Shown: positions 1-5,398 of the stretch, piece after piece
Numbering within the stretch: the stretch's first letter is position 1
Layout: each line of letters opens with the position of its first letter
From: Chloroflexota bacterium
GTDB taxonomy: Bacteria; Chloroflexota; Limnocylindria; QHBO01
Assembly (NCBI GenBank): GCA_029865285.1
Contig: JAOUHE010000116.1
Location: 1 to 5,398 of the forward strand
Length of the DNA: 5,398 nt
Reading direction: 5' to 3'
Translations under genes and position numbers: made by a program
Notes under the pieces: generated by a model
Seen by the model: the letters and a program-made list of their open reading frames with translations, nothing else
What the model was told of the DNA's origin: nothing
The model's database searches: none

Positions 1-74
1 AAAAGGGCGCCGCGCTTGGCGTCGTTGACCCCTTTCTGTCGCTTGATCTGCGACCACTTGCTGTGCCCGGACAT
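1..74 (-). CDS. yebC: YebC/PmpR (TACO1) family protein, N-terminal fragment cut by window edge
   Basis: Reading the minus strand from the ATG at 74-72 gives 24 codons before the left edge. They begin MSGHSKWSQIKRQKG and continue through NDAKRGAL, the very conserved start of YebC-family proteins (typically M[AS]GHSKWxxIKxxK...DAKRGxxF). Family knowledge: these are roughly 240-250 residue cytosolic proteins, first described as DNA-binding regulators (PmpR) and more recently tied to translation, including mitochondrial TACO1 and relief of ribosome stalling at proline-rich stretches. The start is well supported by AAGGAG five bases upstream. The gene is divergent from the EF-G-like gene, with 230 bp between the two starts. 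Only about a tenth of the protein is visible, so completeness and subtype cannot be judged. The 'SGHSKWS' style resembles Chloroflexota members, from memory. Confidence 0.9.
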   Translation of the reverse strand, partial: MSGHSKWSQIKRQKGVNDAKRGAL

Positions 75-79
75 CGGTT

Positions 80-85
80 CTCCTT
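80..85 (-). promoter_or_regulatory. Shine-Dalgarno of the yebC-family gene
   Basis: On the minus strand the sequence reads AAGGAG, then five bases (AACCG), then ATG. This is a strong ribosome binding site at normal spacing. It fixes the start at 74 and excludes an upstream ATG at 106-104, which is out of frame with the gene. Confidence 0.75.
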
Positions 86-155
86 CGTTGTACCCACCGT
101 GCGCATGAGACCGATGGCGCCGTCGGCGGGGCCGCTGCTCACATCCCTCGCCCCG

Positions 156-161
156 ATTGTA
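156..161 (-). promoter_or_regulatory. Probable -10 box for the yebC-family gene
   Basis: The minus strand reads TACAAT, matching the sigma-70-type consensus TATAAT at five of six positions. Transcription would begin near 149 and leave a leader of about 75 nt carrying the Shine-Dalgarno. No convincing TTGACA-like -35 element lies at 16-19 bp spacing. Promoter assignment is inference from motif and position. Confidence 0.4.
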
Positions 162-218
162 GCAACGGCGCGAGATCGTCCCTTCACGCGGGGGTGCGGG
201 CGAGGCCGAGCTGCTCCC

Positions 219-224
219 TATAAT
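219..224 (+). promoter_or_regulatory. Probable -10 box for the EF-G-like gene
   Basis: This is a perfect TATAAT in an otherwise GC-rich intergenic stretch, pointing at the EF-G-like gene. Transcription would start near 231, giving a leader of about 74 nt. I see no good -35 hexamer at the usual spacing. The box overlaps a TTG at 224-226 that would open a 27-residue N-terminal extension of the GTPase. If this promoter is used, that TTG is not transcribed, which supports the ATG at 305 as the true start. Confidence 0.55.
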
Positions 225-249
225 TGGGCGACATCTCTCGCTCACCACC

Positions 250-274
250 GCCCGAGGCGCAACGAGCCCCGGGC
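250..274 (+). promoter_or_regulatory. Possible hairpin in the 5' leader of the EF-G-like mRNA
   Basis: GCCCG at 250-254 pairs with CGGGC at 270-274. After an A/C mismatch, GGC at 256-258 pairs with GCC at 266-268, leaving a seven-base loop (GCAACGA). There is no T-run after it, so it is not a classic terminator. It sits about 20 bases upstream of the Shine-Dalgarno. Hairpins arise easily by chance at this GC content, so a regulatory role is only a possibility. Confidence 0.25.
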
Positions 275-293
275 GACGCCATCACCCGCGAAC

Positions 294-299
294 GAGGAG
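294..299 (+). promoter_or_regulatory. Shine-Dalgarno deciding the EF-G-like start
   Basis: GAGGAG lies five bases before the ATG at 305. No comparable purine-rich site precedes the upstream in-frame TTG at 224, so this site selects the 305 start. Confidence 0.7.
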
Positions 300-304
300 T
301 TCAG

Positions 305-2380
305 ATGAAGCCGACCAGCCCCGACCGGATCCGCAACGTGGCACTCATCTCGCATGGCGGCGCGGGCAAGACGAGTCTGGCCGAGGCGATGCTGTTTGAC
401 GCGGGCGTGATCGGGCGACTCGGCAGCGTGGACGCCGGAACGACGACGCTTGACTGGGATCCCGACGAGCAGAAACGCGGGCAGACCATCAACCTCGCAA
501 TCGGGACGGTGGAAGCCGATGGCGCGCGGATCACGATCGTGGACACTCCCGGCTACGCAGACTTCCAGGCCGACGTGGTCGAGGCGCTGGCGGCGGTCGA
601 CGCCGTGATCGTGGTGGTCGACGCCTCGGCCGGGGTAGAGGTCGGCACAGAGGAGGTTTGGAGGCTGGCCGATGAGCGTCGTCTCCCGCGGTTCGTGTTC
701 ATCAACAAGATGGACCGCGAGAACGCCAACTATCGCGCCACGCTCGACGCCCTGAAAGCACGCTTTGGCCCCAAGATCGCCCCGGTCTACCTGCCAATCG
801 GATCGGCCGACTCGTTCCGGGGCTACATCGACGTGATCGAGCAGCACGCCAACGTCTACGAGGGCGGCAAGCCGAAGGAGGTGCCGATCCCCGACGAGAT
901 GCGTGCCGAGGAGGAGGCGCGGCGGGAAGCCCTGGTCGAGGCCGCCGCCGAGGCGAGCGACGAACTGATGACGCGGTACCTCGACGGCGAGACGCTCAGC
1001 GACGCGGAGATCGAGGCCGCCGTGCACAAGGGCACGCGCGAAGGCAGCGTCGTCCCGGTTTTCGTGGGCAGCGCACTGCGCAATGTCGGCGTTCGCGAAC
1101 TCCTCACGATGATCGCCAAGCACGTTCCGTCGGTCGCCGAGGTCGGCGGACGCGTCGAGACCGGTGGCAAGCGAATCGAGCCGGACCCCGGAGCCGCGTT
1201 GGTTGCCCAGGTCTTCAAGACGACCGCGGACCCCTTCGTCGGGCGACTCACCTACCTGCGCGTGATCGCCGGCACCCTCCATTCACAGGCGCATCTGTGG
1301 AACGCGTCTCGGCGGGAAGACGAACGCATCGGGAACGTGCTGGGCATGCTCGGCAAGGAGCAGGTCGTGATGCCACAGGCAGGACCTGGAGACATCGTGG
1401 CGATCGCCAAGATGTCCAGCACCCACACCGGCGACACGCTTGTCGCGGATCGGGCGCAGTCCGTCGAACTTCCCGGCCTGAACTTCCCGGCACCCAGCCT
1501 GCAGGTGAGCATCGAGCCGCAGAGCAAGGCCGACCTCGACAAGCTCGGCCAGGCGCTCCAGCGCATGCTGGAGGAGGAGCCGACGGTGCGGGTCCACCGC
1601 GAAGACGGCACCGGCGAGACGATCCTGACCGCCATGGGCGATTCGCACGTCGACGTCATCGTCGAGCGTCTCAAGCGCAAGTTCGGTGCATCGGTCATCG
1701 TCGGCAGTCCGCGGGTCCCCTATCGCGAGACGATCCGCAAGGCGGCGAAGATCGACAACCGCTTCAAGCGGCAGACGGGCGGCCACGGACAGTTCGGGCA
1801 CGTGGTCATCAACTTCGAGCCGCTGCCGAGTGGCTCGGGGTTCGAGTTCGGCGACAAGATCGTCGGCGGTGTGGTCCCCAAGCAGTACATCCCCGCCGTC
1901 GAGAAGGGACTCCGCGAGGCGATGATCGAGGGGGTGCTGGCCGGCTACCCCGTGGTCGACATGCGCGCCACCCTGGTGGACGGCAGCTATCACACCGTGG
2001 ACAGCTCGGAGATGGCGTTCAAGGTCGCAGCCAGCCAGGCCCTGAAGCGGGCCTTCCCCGAGGCCGATCCGTCACTTCTGGAGCCAATCCTGGAGGTGGA
2101 AGTGATTGTCCCTGACGAGTACATGGGCGATGTGATGGGGCAGATCACCGCCAAGCGCGGGCATGTGCTGGGGATGGACTCCGCCGACGGGATGCAGCAT
2201 CTGCGAGCGCAGGTACCGCAGGCGGAGATGTTCCACTACGCAACCGAGCTGCGGAGCATCACCCAGGGCCGCGGCCGCTTCACATGGAAGCTGGATCACT
2301 ACGCCGAGGTGCCGCACAACGTGGCGGAGAAGGTGATCGCTGAGCACGAGGCTACGGTCGCCGCCGGCGAGAAGCACTGA
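305..2380 (+). CDS. fusA: Elongation factor G-like translational GTPase (EF-G2/FusA2 type)
   Basis: A complete 691-residue cytosolic GTPase with the five-domain EF-G layout. G1 P-loop is SHGGAGKTS (16-24). The switch I region contains DEQKRGQTI. G3 is DTPGYADF (80-87), G4 NKMD (134-137) and G5 GSAL (255-258). Domain IV starts near RVPYRETI (Y473), with GGHGQFGHV (492-500) and DGSYHTVDSSE (559-569). Domain V runs from about LLEPILEV (592) to the end. Canonical EF-G drives translocation and, with RRF, ribosome recycling. Several departures point to the EF-G-like paralogue group rather than the main factor: GGAGKT instead of IDAGKT, RGQTI instead of RGITI, and DTPGY instead of DTPGH. In canonical factors that His is the catalytic residue for ribosome-stimulated GTP hydrolysis. 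The gene also lies outside an rpsL-rpsG-tuf operon, between yebC and tyrS, which fits a stand-alone paralogue. The start is chosen by GAGGAG and by a TATAAT overlapping the only longer start. Its precise role is not settled by the sequence. Confidence 0.93.
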   Translation: MKPTSPDRIRNVALISHGGAGKTSLAEAMLFDAGVIGRLGSVDAGTTTLDWDPDEQKRGQTINLAIGTVEADGARITIVDTPGYADFQADVVEALAAVDAVIVVVDASAGVEVGTEEVWRLADERRLPRFVFINKMDRENANYRATLDALKARFGPKIAPVYLPIGSADSFRGYIDVIEQHANVYEGGKPKEVPIPDEMRAEEEARREALVEAAAEASDELMTRYLDGETLSDAEIEAAVHKGTREGSVVPVFVGSALRNVGVRELLTMIAKHVPSVAEVGGRVETGGKRIEPDPGAALVAQVFKTTADPFVGRLTYLRVIAGTLHSQAHLWNASRREDERIGNVLGMLGKEQVVMPQAGPGDIVAIAKMSSTHTGDTLVADRAQSVELPGLNFPAPSLQVSIEPQSKADLDKLGQALQRMLEEEPTVRVHREDGTGETILTAMGDSHVDVIVERLKRKFGASVIVGSPRVPYRETIRKAAKIDNRFKRQTGGHGQFGHVVINFEPLPSGSGFEFGDKIVGGVVPKQYIPAVEKGLREAMIEGVLAGYPVVDMRATLVDGSYHTVDSSEMAFKVAASQALKRAFPEADPSLLEPILEVEVIVPDEYMGDVMGQITAKRGHVLGMDSADGMQHLRAQVPQAEMFHYATELRSITQGRGRFTWKLDHYAEVPHNVAEKVIAEHEATVAAGEKH

Positions 2381-2398
2381 CTCCCGCCAGGTGACGGT

Positions 2399-3667
2399 TC
2401 AGCGGAGGCGTTCGACCCGGGCCAATGTCCGACGTCCGCGGCGCAGCACCAGCCAGCGGCCGTGGAGCAGGTCGGCCTCGAGGGGCAGTTGGGCAGCATC
2501 GGTGACCCGCTGGTTGTTCACGTAGGCACCGCCATCGGTAACCGCTCGACGAGCGGCCGACCGGCTCTCGGAAAGTCCGGTGGCAACCATCAGGTCAACG
2601 ACCGAGGGGAGAGCGCCGCTGACCTCCGTGCCCGGCAGCTCCGCGAGCGCCGCCTGCAGGGTGGGCGCGTCGAGGTCCCGAAGCTCTCCCTGGCCGAACA
2701 GCGCCCGGCTGGCCAGCAGGACCCGATCGGTCTCGTACTGTCCGTGCACCAGCGTCGTGAGTTCGGCGGCCAACGCCTGCTGAGCCTCACGTGCTTCGGG
2801 GCGAGCGACGGTGGCCGCGACCAGGGCCTCGATCTCGGCGCGCGAGCGGAAACTGAAGACCTTGAGGAGCGCCGCAACGTCGGCGTCGTCAGCGTTCACG
2901 AAGTACTGGTAGAACGCGTACGGGCTGGTGAGCTGCGGGTCCAGCCACAGCGTCCCACCCGCCGTCTTCCCGTGCTTGGTACCGTCTGCCTTGGTGATCA
3001 GCGGCGTCGCCAGGGCATGCACCGTGTCTCCGGTAACGCGCCGTATCAGATCGACCCCCGCGGTCAGATTGCCCCACTGATCGCTGCCCCCGGTCTGCAG
3101 GACGCAGCCATGGCGACGGTGGAGCTCGAGGTAATCGAGCGCCTGGAGCACCTGGTAGCTGAACTCGGTGAAACTGATCCCGCTGCCGCCCAGGCGGGCG
3201 CTGACCGACTCCTTGTCGAGCATGCGATTGACGCTGAAGTGCTTGCCGATCTCCCGCAGGAAGTCGAGCGCAGACAGCGGTGCGGTCCACTCGAGGTTGT
3301 TGACGATCCGCGCAGCGTTGGTGCCGTCGAAGGCCAGGTAGCGCTCGACCTGGCCGCGGATCCGCTCGACCCAGGCCCCGACCACCTCGGCCTCGTTCAG
3401 GTTGCGCTCGGCACTCTTCCCGCTCGGGTCCCCGATGAGGCCGGTGGCGCCGCCGACGACCGCGATCGGGTGATGCCCGGCGAGCTGCAGCCGACGCATG
3501 GTGACCAGCTGTACCAGGTTGCCGAAGTGCAGGCTCTCCGCGGTCGGGTCGAAGCCGCAGTAGAAGCTGATCGGATCGCCGGCGAGGACGGCGCGAAGGC
3601 TATCAGGGTCAGTGCTGTGGGCGATCAGACCTCGCCAGTCGAGATCGTCGAGGAGGTCAGCGGTCAT
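2399..3667 (-). CDS. tyrS: Tyrosyl-tRNA synthetase (class I)
   Basis: A complete 422-residue enzyme that charges tRNA-Tyr with tyrosine using ATP, in the cytosol. The catalytic domain shows YCGFDPTAESLHFGNL (Y36, D40, HIGH-box variant H47-F-G-N50) and GDPSGK with D80. It also has YQVLQALDYL (Y171, Q175, D178), GGSDQWGN (193-200) and the KMSKS-box variant KHGKT (231-235). These positions run two residues ahead of the well-studied Geobacillus stearothermophilus enzyme, so the tyrosine pocket (Y36, D80, Y171, Q175, D178) is intact. The C-terminus from about residue 356 is an S4-type RNA-binding domain (GLSESRSAARRAV, then GGAYVNNQRV). Length is normal. The ATG at 3667 starts the protein where family members begin. 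An in-frame GTG at 3778 would add 37 arginine- and alanine-rich residues and run into the divergent gene, so I reject it. No Shine-Dalgarno is visible, and a TATACT lies eight bases upstream, implying a leaderless mRNA. No T-box leader fits in the 48-bp gap. Confidence 0.96.
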   Translation of the reverse strand: MTADLLDDLDWRGLIAHSTDPDSLRAVLAGDPISFYCGFDPTAESLHFGNLVQLVTMRRLQLAGHHPIAVVGGATGLIGDPSGKSAERNLNEAEVVGAWVERIRGQVERYLAFDGTNAARIVNNLEWTAPLSALDFLREIGKHFSVNRMLDKESVSARLGGSGISFTEFSYQVLQALDYLELHRRHGCVLQTGGSDQWGNLTAGVDLIRRVTGDTVHALATPLITKADGTKHGKTAGGTLWLDPQLTSPYAFYQYFVNADDADVAALLKVFSFRSRAEIEALVAATVARPEAREAQQALAAELTTLVHGQYETDRVLLASRALFGQGELRDLDAPTLQAALAELPGTEVSGALPSVVDLMVATGLSESRSAARRAVTDGGAYVNNQRVTDAAQLPLEADLLHGRWLVLRRGRRTLARVERLR

Positions 3668-3675
3668 GAGGCGTG

Positions 3676-3681
3676 AGTATA
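3676..3681 (-). promoter_or_regulatory. tyrS: Probable -10 box of tyrS, implying a leaderless mRNA
   Basis: The minus strand reads TATACT, five of six matches to TATAAT, followed by eight bases and then the tyrS ATG. Transcription would begin at or within a base or two of the start codon. There is no purine-rich ribosome binding site in the interval. No clear -35 element is seen; any -35 contacts would overlap the opposing -10 box at 3701-3706. Confidence 0.5.
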
Positions 3682-3700
3682 GGACCGCGGCTGAGCGTGC

Positions 3701-3706
3701 TACAGT
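3701..3706 (+). promoter_or_regulatory. Possible -10 box of the penicillin-binding protein gene, implying a leaderless mRNA
   Basis: TACAGT matches TATAAT at four of six positions, including the key first, second and last bases. It ends nine bases before the ATG at 3716. No Shine-Dalgarno precedes that ATG. An in-frame TGA at 3692-3694 with no start codon before 3716 rules out a longer protein, so a leaderless start at 3716 is the simplest reading. No recognisable -35 element is present. Confidence 0.4.
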
Positions 3707-3715
3707 CGGTCCCCG

Positions 3716-5398
3716 ATGACTCGACGCAATACGGCGCGCCGCGCCGCTCGCTATGCGGGCGCTCGCCCTGCGCGTCACTCGAATGCACGCCCACGCGCGA
3801 GCGTCGCCGCCCTGCCGGCGATCGTGCTCGGTGGGTTCGCCGTGCTCGCCGTCGGCCTGTTCATCGGCCTGATGGGCGTCTTCGCGTCATACACCTCCGG
3901 TCTGCCCGACCCGGGCGATCTCGAGAACTTCGAGTTGAGCGAGGGCTCCCGCGTCCTATCCGCGGATGGCGTCGAGCTTGCCAGTTTTGCCGCCGAGCAG
4001 CGGCGGGTGATCCCGTTCGCCGAGATTCCCCAGGTGATGATCGACGCCCAGGTCGCCGCGGAGGACCGCACCTTCTGGACCAATCCATGCATCGATTTCC
4101 GCGGCATCCTGCGCGCCGCGCTCCAGAACTTCTCCGCGGAGGAGACGGTGTCGGGCGCTTCGACGATCTGCCAGCAGCTTGTCCGTATTCGCCTCTTCGA
4201 CGCATCGCTCCTGACCGATTCCGGCCGCGTCTGGGAGCGGAAGATCAAAGAGGCGCTGCTCGCCCTGCGGGTCGGTGATCGGTTCCCGGGGCTGGAGGGC
4301 AAGCAGAAGCTGCTGGAGATGTATCTCAACCAGGTCTACTACGGCAACAACTCCTACGGGATCTGGGCCGCCGCCAACCGATACTTCGGGAAGGACATCA
4401 CATCGAGTGCCGCGGCCGACCGGTTGTCGATCGGCGAGGCCGCGCTGCTTGCCGGGCTCGTGCGCGCACCGTCGGCGCTTGACCCCACCCAGTCGGCCTT
4501 CCGAGGGCGCAATGCGACCGGCGAACCGGTCCTGGTTGTTACTGGAAGCGCGCGCGCCCTGACGGTGCAGGGTTTTGTGCTCGACGGCATGGTGGCCACC
4601 GGGGCCATCACTCGGGCCGAACGTGACGCCGCTGCCGCGGAGCGGATCGAGCTAGCGTTGCCACGAACCCTGGACTACCGGGCCCCCCATTTCGTGTACG
4701 CCGTCCGACGGGCCGCCGCCGACCTGCTCGGCAGCGAGGATCTGCTGGACCGAGGCGGCCTGGTGATCCGCACCACGCTCGACTACGAGGGCTACCAGGT
4801 CTCAGCCGAGAAGTGGGCGAGCGTGGCGTACGACCTGGACCGGCTCACCGATGACGAGCTCCTCGCGAAGTACGGCGAAGATGCCATGGAGTGGCTCCGG
4901 CGGCTCCAGGGGCGCAACATCAACAACGACGCCCTGGTCACCATCAACTACCGCACCGGGGAGGTGCTCGCCTACGTCGGGTCGGCGAACTTCTACGGCG
5001 AGGCGACCGATGAGCACCAGCCGCAGTTCGACGTGGTGGGCCAGGCCTTCCGGCAATCGGGATCGGCCTTCAAGCCGATCACGTACGCCACCGGATTCGA
5101 GCGCGGGGTGATCACCCCGGCGACGATGTTCATGGACGTCAAGGGCGAGATCGTGGATGGCTACTCGGTCCCCAACGCCGATGGGGGCGAACGTGGACCG
5201 ATCCGCGTGCGTGATGCGCTGAAATACTCGCTCAACATCCCCGCGGCGAAGGCGCAGCAACTGATCGGCACCCAGAACGTGGTCGACCAGGCGGTGCGAC
5301 TGGGGCTGCAGTGGGACCCACTGCAGGAGGCCGAGGTTGCCGTTCCGTCGCTCACGCTGGGGACCATCGGCGTTCATATGCTCGATCTCGCCGGGGCC
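3716..5398 (+). CDS. Bifunctional class A penicillin-binding protein (GT51 glycosyltransferase plus transpeptidase), 3' end beyond window
   Basis: The frame is open for 561 codons to the right edge. The protein is a membrane-anchored peptidoglycan synthase that polymerises lipid II and crosslinks stem peptides outside the membrane. An Arg-rich cytoplasmic tail (1-29) precedes one membrane helix (about 33-57). The GT51 domain follows. Motif 1 is EDRTFWTNPCID (116-127, catalytic E116) and motif 2 is GASTICQQL (147-155). Motif 3 is RKIKEALLALR with E179, then EMYLNQVYYGNNSYGIWAAA, and the last motif is IGEAALLAGLVRAP around E241. The transpeptidase domain starts near 405 (DALVTINYRTGEVLAYVG). 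It has the SxxK box SGSAFKP (nucleophile S450, K453) and the SxN box SLN (505-507); the KTG box must lie past the edge. Oddities: the usual His and Gly of motif 1 are N123 and C125, and the usual second Thr of motif 2 is C152. These are the only cysteines visible. The motif style recalls Chloroflexota PBPs. The gene is divergent from tyrS, so it has its own promoter. Confidence 0.93.
   Translation, partial: MTRRNTARRAARYAGARPARHSNARPRASVAALPAIVLGGFAVLAVGLFIGLMGVFASYTSGLPDPGDLENFELSEGSRVLSADGVELASFAAEQRRVIPFAEIPQVMIDAQVAAEDRTFWTNPCIDFRGILRAALQNFSAEETVSGASTICQQLVRIRLFDASLLTDSGRVWERKIKEALLALRVGDRFPGLEGKQKLLEMYLNQVYYGNNSYGIWAAANRYFGKDITSSAAADRLSIGEAALLAGLVRAPSALDPTQSAFRGRNATGEPVLVVTGSARALTVQGFVLDGMVATGAITRAERDAAAAERIELALPRTLDYRAPHFVYAVRRAAADLLGSEDLLDRGGLVIRTTLDYEGYQVSAEKWASVAYDLDRLTDDELLAKYGEDAMEWLRRLQGRNINNDALVTINYRTGEVLAYVGSANFYGEATDEHQPQFDVVGQAFRQSGSAFKPITYATGFERGVITPATMFMDVKGEIVDGYSVPNADGGERGPIRVRDALKYSLNIPAAKAQQLIGTQNVVDQAVRLGLQWDPLQEAEVAVPSLTLGTIGVHMLDLAGA

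Noticed and set aside
224..304. A 27-residue N-terminal extension of the EF-G-like protein from a TTG at 224
   Set aside because: The TTG overlaps the TATAAT promoter box and has no Shine-Dalgarno. The ATG at 305 has GAGGAG five bases upstream and matches the usual family N-terminus.
63..308. An 81-codon plus-strand frame across the yebC/EF-G-like intergenic region
   Set aside because: It covers both promoters and both ribosome binding sites, begins inside yebC on the opposite strand, and shows no recognisable motif.
242..1282. A 346-codon minus-strand open frame opposite the EF-G-like gene
   Set aside because: It lies antisense to conserved GTPase motifs, has low-complexity composition and no familiar motif, and would have to start inside the EF-G-like coding region.
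2376..2402. Inverted repeat CTGA...TCAG between the convergent stop codons as a terminator
   Set aside because: The arms are only four to five bases with a loop of about 18 bases and no T-run, far too weak for an intrinsic terminator.
2462..3676. A 404-codon open frame on the plus strand opposite almost all of tyrS
   Set aside because: It is antisense to an intact, highly conserved tyrS. It is rich in Arg, Gly, Ala and Glu with no recognisable domain, and it has no separate promoter. Long antisense frames are common in high-GC coding DNA.
3668..3778. A longer tyrS starting at GTG 3778
   Set aside because: The extra 37 residues are Arg/Ala-rich, unlike TyrRS, and would overlap the start of the divergent PBP gene. 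The ATG at 3667 matches the family and has a -10 box directly upstream.
3775..4329. A 184-codon minus-strand open frame opposite the PBP N-terminal region
   Set aside because: It is antisense to conserved GT51 motifs and rich in Ser, Arg and Pro, which is typical of a shadow frame.

Overview
The window is GC-rich DNA packed with ordinary chromosomal housekeeping genes. Four genes are present, two of them cut by the window edges. By eye the best taxonomic guess is Chloroflexota (a Limnocylindria-like or related high-GC lineage). That guess rests on the style of the YebC N-terminus and on the unusual penicillin-binding-protein motifs (EDRTFWTNPCID and GASTICQQL). It comes from pattern memory, not from a search, and a high-GC actinobacterium is the main alternative.

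Layout: (1) 1-74, minus strand, the first 24 codons of a YebC/TACO1-family gene running off the left edge. (2) 75-304, a divergent intergenic region with outward-facing -10 boxes, a Shine-Dalgarno for each flanking gene and a small 5'-UTR hairpin. (3) 305-2380, plus strand, an elongation factor G-like GTPase of 691 codons, complete, with Tyr in place of the usual catalytic His of the G3 motif. (4) 2381-2398, an 18-bp convergent gap without a recognisable terminator. (5) 2399-3667, minus strand, complete tyrS of 422 codons. (6) 3668-3715, a 48-bp divergent promoter region in which each strand has a -10-like hexamer 8-9 nt from the start codon and no Shine-Dalgarno, so both mRNAs are probably leaderless. 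(7) 3716-5398, plus strand, the first 561 codons of a bifunctional class A penicillin-binding protein that continues past the right edge.

The orientation is divergent-convergent-divergent, so each gene is probably transcribed alone. Three of the four act in or around translation (YebC family, EF-G-like factor, tyrosyl-tRNA synthetase). The fourth builds peptidoglycan. There is no sign of mobile DNA, CRISPR, RNA genes, toxin-antitoxin or defence genes, and I found no new multi-gene system. The most interesting detail is in the penicillin-binding protein. The only two cysteines in its visible 561 residues fall inside glycosyltransferase motifs 1 and 2, where the family normally has Gly and Thr, suggesting a disulfide across the lipid II polymerising site.
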